Shown here: positions 46,201-58,200 of the stretch, one piece after another | How positions within the stretch are numbered: position 1 is the first letter of the stretch | Layout of the letters: each line of letters starts with the position of its first letter | Origin: Aplectana chamaeleonis | Lineage: Eukaryota; Nematoda; Chromadorea; Rhabditida; Cosmocercidae | Assembly: GCA_029168955.1 (NCBI GenBank) | Contig: JAPDOI010000063.1 | Coordinates: 434,001 to 498,000, forward strand | Direction of reading: 5' to 3' | DNA: 64,000 nucleotides | Notes under the pieces: model-generated | The model's input: only the letters and a program-made list of their open reading frames with translations | The model's database searches: none | What the model was told of the DNA's origin: nothing | Translations under genes and position numbers: made by a program

Positions 46201-49200
46201 AGGAAGTAGGTTTTTCAACATCGGTAACATCTCTTTCCACACCGATAATAATCCCCTTTTTTTCTGACCAAGGTATTGAGCTACAGCTTATGGGATGCCC
46301 CTGTATACTGCCGAGGGATTTCCTATATTTACAGAACAACGAATTCCGCTTGCTATTCAATCTACTACAATGCGGGGCAAAACTATAGAGCCACCATAAT
46401 TTTGCATAAAGGAGATCAGATTCCAATCTTCGTGAAAAGTAAGCATAACCAATAAATTTGGAAGGGTCGAAAACCTTGAGAGACGTGATTCCAGAAAATT
46501 GGTTGGTCCATTAAAGAGTAATGTGTCTTTTCCGGAAAACAGGCACTCTCCAGTGGTGCAAAACTATAGAATAACGGGCGGAAATAATAATTCATTGTAA
46601 CTTCTACAACAAGAAAATTGAATTCGATACTAAATCGCACACCCTTTGTTAAATACAAACATAAAAAATCCTATTTGGCATGCTGCTGGCTAGATTAGTG
46701 ACAGTTGTTTGGGCTGCAGAAACCTATGCATCCACAATGACAGTCTTCAGTTCAGATATTGACGAAAATATTGCGCCATGTCTGTGAACCTTGCCCACAA
46801 GAATAGCTCGCAGGTCCTGCATTGGATTTAAGTCGGGAGAGCATGCGGGCCATTCCAAAAGTTGCACCTTATGGGCCTCTAGTCACTCAAAAGTTGACCG
46901 TGAGGGTGTGCTATTGAAACGCGAGGATTCCCGGCCGGTGAAGGCTAAGATTGGGAAGGAGATGGTCATTTAGCACTCCCTGATAATCTGTGCTGTTCAT
47001 GCGGCACGACACGAAGTAAAGAGCGACTCGTCCGTGACCACAGAACGCAGCCAAGACCATCAGACTTCCTTCTCCGAAACTGTGCCTCAAGAAGTCTTTT
47101 TTCCTTTCGCGAATCAGTAATGAGTACGACCATCTGGAACATCTATATTCCACTTCTTCTCGTTGGGAAACACAACCTGAAATATGAAAACACTGACTCT
47201 CGATTCACCTAGCCAGAAGCTCCAGCGACTTAAACTGCCGCCTTGCGTGTTTGTGACGTGGAGTCAGACGCAGAGCCGGCTTCAATACTTCACGGACACT
47301 GAGAACAACGCTGGAGACGCAGAACAATTCACCTAGTAATCGGGAGGTCCAAACGTCCTCGGATGTCGTAGAGCGACTGCGTGCTGCTCGATGCAACACT
47401 TGCAATATGCATCTCATCACGCCTGGACAGCTTCCTAGGCCGATCCCCTTCGTTCTTCCTTCTAGATGCAGCAGGATTCTTTGAATATTTGTCGATGCAA
47501 TTGTGCGGTCTGCCGAGCTGAACAGAAATTCGCCTGTTGGAGATGCTCGCCTAGTGTAGGGCGTCCACCTGGGCCTTCTCAGCAACAGAAAGCCTTGTGC
47601 GCCTTGGCATAATTTCGCAAAATGTCTTCGCATCCTCATGTGACATTTTTATACCTGAGCTGAAACGGGCTACACATTGAAAAACAATTCAGTGGCTCTA
47701 TAGTTTTGCACCTCTTGAGAGCGGTTGTTTTCTGAAAAAGTTAGGTTGTTTGCTACTAGATAAACGAAATTTTCTTATATCTTGGTTCCTAGAGTTCTCG
47801 ACACTTCTGAATCCAGTGTTCATGTTCACAGGTTATCAAATATAAGGTCTGACTCCCTGGATGCAAAAATTAGGGTCGCTCCATAGTTTTGCACCGCACT
47901 GTATATTAAAAAATCGCGAAAGGAAAACTCAAAAACGCGATGATCCTACCGTTTCCGCTAGTGTCTTGTGTGGTGTAGACGGGCGACAGTCGCGCTGTGA
48001 GTCGCAAGGAATCCTGCTTAAGTCCAGCGAGGAAATTGGTAAAGACCACGGAGGATGTGTGTAGAAAGTCGCAGAGATCGAATAGGCCTTCGTAGCTAGT
48101 AGCACTCTTGTATGTGGTCATCTTAAAGTGACAGTCAGCCTGATACCACATCAAAATGATGTATACTCACAAACCGCTGCGTAGAATGCAAAACTGCCAA
48201 TTCTAGCAAAGGGGGTTCGAAACATGATTTTATTTTTCAAATACGCCTAAGACAACTAGGGCTCACACAATTTTGTGTTGAACATTTCCTGTAAAGATCC
48301 ATATGGTCGTCTAGGGAATTAGGCTAATCTGGGTCTGGCTAATGGATGATTCCGCGAAGGTCGTTCCCGCTGAGCGGCTGCGTAGCAAACGCTGCTGGGG
48401 GTACCACAAGTGGTCGTGTTTTCTTCATTGGCTAGAGTACCAGAATTCTAGGATAGGAAAACTGCCTAAGAAGCTCATCCGTTACCCAAGTTGCTTCCAC
48501 TCAGATACATGGGAGGTCCGACTTGGCCACGATAGGCTTTTTAATTGGATAACTAGTCGAGTTGGGAAAAACCTTCGGTGCAGCACGTGTTGCTCCGAGG
48601 AGCACGTGGCTTGGTCGATAAGGCTACGTGGCGCAGAGAGGCGAAACTCTTGCCGCAACCCCGTTTCCCAGTTGGCAGCACGTCGTCCTAGTATAAAAGC
48701 ACGTGGCGCTGGGGGTGGGGTTCAACTCCTTCGATGGGAGCGAGTCTCCCTCAACAAGGATACCTGCAAGTTACGGCCCGCAGCAGGGGGTCACCCCCAC
48801 AGCTGCCCGCGACAGGGACATCACCCTCGCCACTGTCTACAGCGAGCGAACTTTCCTCGCCGAGGACAGTGGGAGAGACCCCCTTAGCGGTAGAAAGTCG
48901 TCCAGAAAGTGACTCGTAGTCACCTTCCAGTAGCGGCCCCGGAAGGCCGACTGCACTCTCTATGGAATAAGTGCTGTGCGGCTGATAGGCGCATGATCAA
49001 TTGTGCAACAATCGATCATCGTGTTCAGTCATGGGACTTGTTGCTCGTTTGTCGTTCAAACTGCATCGTAGTCAATGAAGAGCTTGTCGTAGCCGTGTGG
49101 AAGGCCTGTGTGTTGCGGCACGTACTTCTCATTTCGACGACGATTAGGCCACGTGGTGCTCGTAATGTGCGTGGCCGTATCGTCGTCCACAGCGCTTTGT

Positions 49201-52200
49201 AGTCGAATCAAAAGCCTATCGTGTCCGAATCGGACACCGATGTTGTCTGTGTTTTCTAAGGATCTCACATAAGCCATTGAAACAGTAGTGCCATTCGGCA
49301 TTAAATCAATACTTTTCAGAAAAGAAACAAGCACCTGGTGAAGCTCCACTGTCTCTCCGTAAGTATGCTAGCTATTTGTGAAAATCACTCTACATTAATA
49401 ATTCATTTCATTTAGCTTAAAGGCAGGGTTTTCGATAAAATCGTTGTTGTACTTCATGGAAAGGTAGATTTGGCCATCGCAAAAATACAAATAATCAAAA
49501 ATCTGAGAAATAACGGCCAGAAACGAGTTGTTGCTTGGTGTCTTATCTCCCCTGACTATCGAAATTTCCGTAAAAACCTGTTTTGCCGTCTTCTATTTTC
49601 TTTCTGAAGTAATTTCTGGGCACATTTAGAGACTTCTGGCTATTTTAAGAGCAAAATAAAATACGGATAAGCAAGCATTCATGGAAATCTCGTTAATTTG
49701 GGGGCCGGCCGACAGTTGTAATTAGCCGTCCTAGCTTGTTTTTGTTCGTTTTCGTGCAAATTTTCACTTATATTTTTTATTTTCATTTTTTTAATTACCA
49801 GGCCTACATTTTGAAGAAGAGAACTAAAGAATAGTTTTTATCGCGAAATCTGCTTTTAAGTTGAGGAAAACCGTTATTTGTTTTATCTCAGATCTCGATC
49901 CTGATATGGACAAGGCGGATGCAGGTCCGAAGAAGAGCAGCTCCTTTGTTGCTGGTGAGGAAGAGCCCAAGAAGGCGAAACCATCGTCTAAAGAGGAAAT
50001 CAAGACCGCAAAGCTGCCGCCTTCTGAGGATGAACCAAAAACTGCCAAGCTACCGCCGGCTGACGATGAGCCCAAGACCGCGAAACCGACTGAACCTGAG
50101 AAGCCGGCGGAGTCTGAGAAACCCGCTGAAAAACCGGCTGAAGCTGAGAAGCCGGCTGAGCCTGCCAAACCGACTGAATTTGAGAAAGCGGCAGAGCCTG
50201 AGAAAGCTACAGAGCCTGCGAAACCGGCTGAACCAGAGAAACCGGCCGAGCCGGAGAAGCCAGCTGAGCCCGCGAAACCAGCGGAATCTGAGAAAGCGGC
50301 TGAACCTGAAAAGGCGGCAGAGCCTGCGAAACCGGCTGAGCCCGAAAAAGCTACTGAACCTGAGAAAGCTGCAGAGCCTGCGAAACCGGCTGAACCGGAG
50401 AAGCCGGCTGAACCTGAAAAGGCGGCCGAGCCTGTGAAACCAGCAGAACCTGAGAAACCGGCCGAGCCGGAGAAGCCAACTGAGCCCGCGAAACCAGCGG
50501 AATCTGAGAAACCGGCAGAACCCGAAAAAGCGGCTGAGCCTGCTAAACAGGAATCCGAGAAAGCGCCCGAGCCTGAGAAAGCGGCTGAGTCTACGAAACC
50601 GGCAGAACCTGAGAAAGCGTCGGAGCCTGCGAAACCGGCTGAACCTGAAAAACCGGCAGAACCCGAAAAAGCGGCTGAGCCTGCTAAACAGGAATCCGAG
50701 AAAGCGCCCGAGCCTGAGAAACCGGCTGAGTCCACGAAACCGGCAGAACCTGAGAAAGCGTCAGAGCCTGCGAAACCGGCTGAACCTGAGAAACCAGCAG
50801 AAGCTGAAAAAGCGTCTGAAGCACCGCCACCGAAAGAAGGTTGGTGCTCACTTTCAGATCGTTCTGAAAATAGTATTATCAGTCCGTTGTCGCAAGTGTT
50901 TTGTGTTGTGTAAGTGTACTTGGCAATCTGACTGGATGGCGGTCGCGCTGTGAGTCGAAGAAAATCCTACCTAAAGGAAGTGTTCACAATAAGAGCTGTC
51001 TTCAAGTTCTCACCGGAAATCTGATGTACCGGGGCTTATAACAGCAATAATAGCGAGAGAATGGCTAAAAACGAGACATAGATATCCCCAAACTGCTCTC
51101 AAACTTGGTTATGCTATTTCTGCCCCGCCACTCACTCAACGATCAACACGGAGATGAGCGAGCAGAGCATAGCGAATACAAGTTTGAGGCTCGCTTCTAG
51201 CTGTTCTTTCACCATTATTGTTGCAACAAACCCCGTTACACTCAATTTCCTGTGAAAACTCGGAGAATGTTTTTATCGTGAACACTGCCTTTAATCCGAA
51301 GGGGAAAGTAACTCTGGCCAGTGAGGGTGTGTGTAGAAGTCGCAGAAATCGAATAGGTTTTCGGAGCTATGCGGCATCTTGAATGTGGTGACCTTAAAGG
51401 CATCGTACACGATCGAAACCGAACCCAGGCTTTTGCCTGCAGTCGGACTAGTGGGTCATGACAATGTCACTTAGAAAGTTTGGAGTTTCGAAATCGCCTC
51501 TGAATGACGATTCGCTTACTTCAAAACGGCTCACTGAGTTTGGTGAGCCGGCCTTGGGGTCGATTTCATGTTACAGGGAAAAAACTCCGTGGTCGCTGCC
51601 GGCGCGCGTGCCCTGACGTGTCGTAGGGCGCAATGCACACGCCAGTCGATTTCACTATCGGCATCGATCGAAAGCAGCCGACAGCAATTGACGCAGCAGT
51701 TTGGTAACCCTTCAATTCGTTCGAGAGAAAATGATCTCTCGTCCGATTGGCGTCTTTGGTGAATTGCTTCCAATGCTGCGCCAAGGAACGAGTCGTAGAA
51801 CTTTTCCTTGCGTTTTCCGCGCAGCTATCCAAATTTGATGTCGGCGCAACTTTCACATTTGTCTTGAACTTTCTTGAAGTGAGTTTTTTTTTGAAAAGTT
51901 GACGGTTTTGGGGGTTCCTTTGCTGTGAAATGACAACACGAAAACGTCAAAAACCCAAATATGGTTTTTGTCGTGTACGATGCCTTTGAGGCGACAGCCA
52001 ACCTGATACCACCGAAAAACGTACGTTCGAGCATCGCTGCGTGAAAGGCAAAAATGTCTCGTCTTGCAAAGGGTTTGAACCATGAATTGACTTTTTCCAC
52101 TGCGCCTGAGACGACTGGGTCTCATACAATCTTGTGTCAAGCTTTTCCGGTTAAGATCCATATCTACGTCTAGGCAATTCTAGTCTGGCTAGTGAATGTT

Positions 52201-55200
52201 GCCACGGTGGTGGATCGCGATCATGATCCCGCTGACCGGTGGCGTTCCGAACACTGCATGCGTCGCCCCAAAGGGTCGTGTTTTCTTCATACGCTAGACT
52301 GGAGTTCACGAAGGCTCTATACACTTTGAGCCAAAAATTTGTGGGAACCTTCTTATGGGGTACCTGTATTTCGGTATATTTGTAAAACTTATGTTGGACA
52401 ATAAGTGGCTGTTTTTCGAAGAATCTTTCGTCTTTCGCTCACCTGGCCTATTCTGGCAAAGTGGGATATGAAATTCAGAAGAGCGATCCCTCCTCCATCC
52501 AATCCGCAAGGCAGCAAAGTGTGGAAGAGACTAAGAGGGCATAGTAAACTTCATGATGCATCCGGATTGGACCATTTATGGTCCAACCTGGGCCTCCCGC
52601 GTGGCAAGCAAGGATTCTACCACTGAACAACCAATGAAGGTGAATATTCAGTCCTCATTTTTCTCCACGTCTTGCTGCCACGCGGGCGTGTGAATATAAT
52701 TGTCGTGCAAAATTACTGAAGAATTAACTAACACATTTATTGAGACAAAAAAAATATTCCACAACTACACAACCCTTACTTACTTTTGGACTGAGGTAAA
52801 GAGGCGAGTTATGCAATGTTCTGCTTGACCATGACTGATTTGTTATTGTGACAGGAGGTGAGCAGAAACGTTTTGAAATGGTCAGAACTTTGACCTCACC
52901 CTACTCATTTAATTCCACAGTTGCCTCTGTCCCATTGAACACACATGAGCCATTGAAGCAGTAGTGCCATTTGGCATGATATCAAAACTTTTCAGAAAAG
53001 AAACAAGCACCTGGTGAAGCTCCACCATCTATACGTGAGTTACTAGCTACTTTGTGAACTGCACTTTACAGATTTAATTCCATCACTCAGCTTAAAATAG
53101 CCGGAAACCGTTGTTTTATCACAGATCTCGATCCTGATATGGACAAAGCGGATGCAGGTCCGAAGAAAAGCAGCTCCTTTGTTGCTGGTGAGGAAGAGCC
53201 CAAGAAGGCGAAACCATCGTCTAAGGAGGAAATCAAGACCGCAAAGCTACCGCCGGCTGATGATGAACCCAAGACCGCGAAACCGACTGAACCTGAGAAA
53301 CCGGCGGAGTCTGAGAAACCAGCTGAGAAACCGGCTGAACCTGAGAAGCCGGCTGAGCCTGCCAAACCGGCTGAACCTGAGAAACCGGCGGAGTCTGAGA
53401 AACCAGCTGAGAAACCGACCGAACCTGAGAAGCCGGCTGAGCCTGCCAAACCGGCTGAACCTGAGAAAGCGTCGGAGCCTGCGAAACCGGCTGAACCTGA
53501 GAAACCGGCAGAACCCGAAAAAGCGGCTGAGCCTGCTAAACAGGAATCCGAGAAAGCGCCCGAGCCTGAGAAACCGGCTGAGTCCACGAAACCGGCAGAA
53601 CCTGAGAAAGCGTCAGAGCCTGCGAAACTGGCTGAACCTGAGAAACCAGCAGAAGCTGAAAAAGCGTCTGAAGCACCGCCACCGAAAGAAGGTTGGTGCT
53701 CACTTTCAGATCGTTCTGAAAATAGTATTATCAGTCCGTTGTCGCAAGTGTTTTGTGTTGTGTAAGTGTACTTGGCAATCTGACTGGATGGCGGTCGCGC
53801 TGTGAGTCGAAGAAAATCCTACCTAAAGGAAGTGTTCACAATAAGAGCTGTCTTCAAGTTCTCACCGGAAATCTGATGTACCGGGGCTTATAACAGCAAT
53901 AATAGCGAGAGAATGGCTAAAAACGAGACATAGATATCCCCAAACTGCTCTCAAACTTGGTTATGCTATTTCTGCCCCGCCACTCACTCAACGATCAACA
54001 CGGAGATGAGCGAGCAGAGCATAGCGAATACAAGTTTGAGGCTCGCTTCTAGCTGTTCTTTCACCATTATTGTTGCAACAAACCCCGCTACACTCAATTT
54101 CCTGTGAAAACTCGGAGAATGTTTTTATCGTGAACACTGTCTTTAATCCGAAGGGGAAAGTAACTCTGGCCAGTGAGGGTGTGTGTAGAAGTCGCAGAAA
54201 TCGAATAGGTTTTCGGAGCTATGCGGCATCTTGAATGTGGTGACCTTAAAGGCAGTGGTCGCGATCAAATACGCTTGTCGTCTTTTTTCTCCTAACCCTT
54301 TTCTGGGTCTCGAGTAGTAGGACCTATAAGAAAAAATCGCGAAAAAAACCACTGTTTCGGGCCAAATTTGAAGCCTAAACTTTCTTGTCTTTTGATGGTG
54401 GACGAGCCCACTCCACATCATCGGCATCGGTGACCTCTTATATCATGAACATCAGCTGGCTTGAAATTGAATTTCAATCAATGAAGCTTTGGATTTATGT
54501 ACACATCTAGTCAAAAACATTGACTGAAGTGATGCTGTCATTGTTCAACTGATTTTATTCGTTAAATTTGTATTTATTTCGTCCTGTGAATGTCGATGAT
54601 TTTTGACTGCTCGGCATGAGACGGCGATCTTTTTCGTCATCGCTGTGCACGTGTGCACGAAACAGCTTCTTTGGGCCCTAGAAACTCTAATTCTAGCCCG
54701 TTTTTCACCGCTCTACCTTCATAGTTTTTCAGTTGTTTTTGATCTGAACTGATTTTTGTAGTTTTTTCTATAACGTTTTTCATCGTGACCACAGCCTTTA
54801 AAGGCATCGTACACGATCAAAACCGAATTCAGGCTTTTGCCTGCAGTCGGACTAGTGGGTCATGACAATGTCACTTAGAAAGTTTGGAGTTTCGAAATCG
54901 CCTCTGAATGACGATTCGCTTACTTCAAAACGGCTCACTGAGTTTGGTGAGCCGGCCTTGGGGTCGATTTCATGTTACAGGGAAAAAACTCCGTGGTCGC
55001 TGCCGGCGCGCGTGCCCTGATGTGTCGTAGGGCGCAATGCACACGCCAGTCGATTTCACTATCGGCATCGATCGAAAGCAGCCGACAGCAATTGACGCAG
55101 CAGTTTGGTAACCCTTCAATTCGCTCGAGAGAAAATGATCTCTCGTCCGATTGGCGTCTTTGGTGAATTGCTTCCAATCCTGCGCCAAGGAACGAGTCGT

Positions 55201-58200
55201 AGAACTTTTCCTTGCGTTTTCCGCGCAGCTATCCAAATTTGATGTCGGCGCAACTTTCACATTTGTCTTGAACTTTCTTGAAGTGAGTTTTTTGAAAAGT
55301 TGACGGTTTTGGGGGTTCCTTTGCTGTGAAATGACAACACGAAAACGTGAAAAACCCAAATATGGTTTTTGTCGTGTACGATGCCTTTGAGGCGACAGCC
55401 AACCTGATACCACCGAAAAACGTACGTTCGAGCATCGCTGCGTGAAAGGCAAAAATGTCTCGTCTTGCAAAGGGTTTGAACCATGAATTGACTTTTTCCA
55501 CTGCGCCTGAGACGACTGGGTCTCATACAATCTTGTGTCAAGCTTTTCCGGTTAAGATCCATATCTACGTCTAGGCAATTCTAGTCTGGCTAGTGAATGT
55601 TGCCACGGTGGTGGATCGCGATCATGATCCCGCTGACCGGTGGCGTTCCGAACACTGCATGCGTCGCCCCAAAGGGTCGTGTTTTCTTCATACGCTAGAC
55701 TGGAGTTCACGAAGGCTCTATACACTTTGAGCCAAAAATTTGTGGGAACCTTCTTATGGGGTACCTGTATTTCGGTATATTTGTAAAACATATGTTGGAC
55801 AATAAGTGGCTGTTTTTCGAAGAATCTTTCGTCTTTCGCTCACCTGGCCTATTCTGGCAAAGTGGGATATGAAATTCAGAAGAGCTATCTCTCCTCCATC
55901 CAATCCGCAAGGCAGCAAAGTGTGGAAGAGACTAAGAGGGCATAGTAAACTTCATGATGCATCCGGATTGGACCATTTATGGTCCAACCTGGGCCTCCCG
56001 CGTGGCAAGCAAGAATTCTAGCACTGAACAACCAATGAATGTGAATATTCAGTCCTCATTTTTCTCCACGTCTTGCTGCCACGCGGGCGTGTGAATATAA
56101 TTGTCGTGCAAAATTACTGAAGAATTAACTAACAAATTTATTGAGACAAAAAAAATCTTCCACAACTACAAAACCCTTACTTACTTTTGGACTGAGGTAA
56201 AGAGGCGAGTTATGCAATGTTCTGCTTGACCATGACTGATTTGTTATTGTGACAGGAGGCGAGCAGAAACGTTTTGAAATGGTCAGAACTTTGACCTCAC
56301 CCTACTCATTTAATTCCACAGTTGCCTCTGTCCCATTGAACACACATGAGCCATTGAAGCAGTAGTGCCATTTGGCATGATATCAAAACTTTTCAGAAAA
56401 GAAACAAGCACCTGGTGAAGCTCCACCATCTATACGTGAGTTACTAGCTACTTTGTGAACTGCACTTTACAGATTTAATTCCATCACTCAGCTTAAAATA
56501 GCCGGAAACCGTTGTTTTATCACAGATCTCGATCCTGATATGGACAAAGCGGATGCAGGTCCGAAGAAAAGCAGCTCCTTTGTTGCTGGTGAGGAAGAGC
56601 CCAAGAAGGCGAAACCATCGTCTAAGGAGGAAATCAAGACCGCAAAGCTACCGCCGGCTGATGATGAACCCAAGACCGCGAAACCGACTGAACCTGAGAA
56701 ACCGGCGGAGTCTGAGAAACCAGCTGAGAAACCGGCTGAACCTGAGAAGCCGGCTGAGCCTGCCAAACCGGCTGAACCTGAGAAACCGGCGGAGTCTGAG
56801 AAACCAGCTGAGAAACCGACCGAACCTGAGAAGCCGGCTGAGCCTGCCAAACCGGCTGAACCTGAGAAAGCGACAGAGCCTGAGAAAGCGGCAGAGCCTG
56901 CGAAACCGGCCGAGCCTGAAAAGCCAGCTGAGAAACCGGCTGAACCTGAGAAGCCGGCTGAGCCTGCCAAACCGGCGGAACCTGAGAAACCGGCTGAGAA
57001 ACCTGCCGAGCCTGAGAAACCGGCAGAGCCCGCCAAACCGGCTGAACCTGGAAAACCGGCGGAGTCTGAGAAACCAGCTGAGAAACCTACCGAACCTGAG
57101 AAGCCGGCTGAGCCTGCCAAACCGGCCGAATCTGAGAAAGCAGCAGAGCCTGCAAAGCCTGCCGAGCCTGAGAAAACAACCGAGAAACCTGCTGAACCTG
57201 AGAAAGCGCCCGAGTCTGATAAACAGGCCGAATCACCAGCACCAAAAGAAGGTTAGCATCTATCACGATTCATCTACTTTTTCTGCATTCGCTTTTTTAT
57301 AGAGATAGGTCATGTTGATGTGAAAAGCTGTATGGGGTGACACTTAGAGGTGAATGGAGAAATAAGGACTAAGCAAAAGAGTTTGAAAAAAGGATTGAGG
57401 TCTGGCAAGGGGCACGTAGTGAGTCATGAGATGAGTGAGTGTGAGCGCAAGAACTGCTTCTGAGCTTCTGATCTAGTCCTAAGAAGCATTTATGTCGCTG
57501 ATTGACTAGAACCTTACACAGTCTCCACCGGATTCAGAGTGGATCAATGTCTCAAGTGATCGAACGATGGTCTCTTCCCGTGGCGGGGTGCTCTGCAAAA
57601 TCTAATATCAGAGGATCGGATAGTCTTCAGAGACCAATGTTTCCGGCCCACGTAGGGCTCCTGCGCAACGCAACCCTAAACCTAGGAATCGCAGCCTTTT
57701 TTATGCAATTAGAGTGTGAAGAAACAGAGGCTGGGGTGCACAGACAGAACGAAGCTGACGTCGTGGTGAATTACCTAAACTGAACATGAATAATGATGCT
57801 GTGCGAGTCTCGTCAACAGATTATATCGATTATGCTATCTTTTTTTACAGAAGTACCTCGTTTTTCAGAGAAGGCAGGCTCGCCTGGACAAATCAAATCT
57901 GTCTGTGAGTCATTCAGCTATTTTGTGAGAAGATCTAAATGCAGTTGTCTCATGTTACTCAGCTAGATTATCTTTGTATACCTGAATTTTGTCTAACTAC
58001 AGATCTTGCTCCTGATATGAATAAAAAAGAGATTGCTCCGGAGAAAAGCAGCTCGTATGCAGGTCAAGACGACGCTAAAACAACGACACCATCTCCCTCG
58101 GCGGCGCCACAAACTGCCAAAGGAGCAGCATCTGAAGAAGAGCCTAAGACAGCGACACCAACGGAGCCAGGGAAACAGGCTGAGCCTGAAAAACCAGCCG

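Larger units (their letters stand above)
50605..56868. repeat. Tandem segmental duplication (about 2.85 kb and 3.41 kb)
   Basis: Copy 1 is about 50,605-53,456 and copy 2 about 53,457-56,868. Each runs from the repeat array of one module exon, through the intron and the next short exon, into the array of the next repeat exon. Identity is very high across intron, MITEs and exons. The only large difference is the 552-bp MITE insertion at 54,250. The breakpoints fall inside AEPEKA-coding repeats, so unequal crossing-over between the arrays explains it. Module 4 is the hybrid product. Confidence 0.85.
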
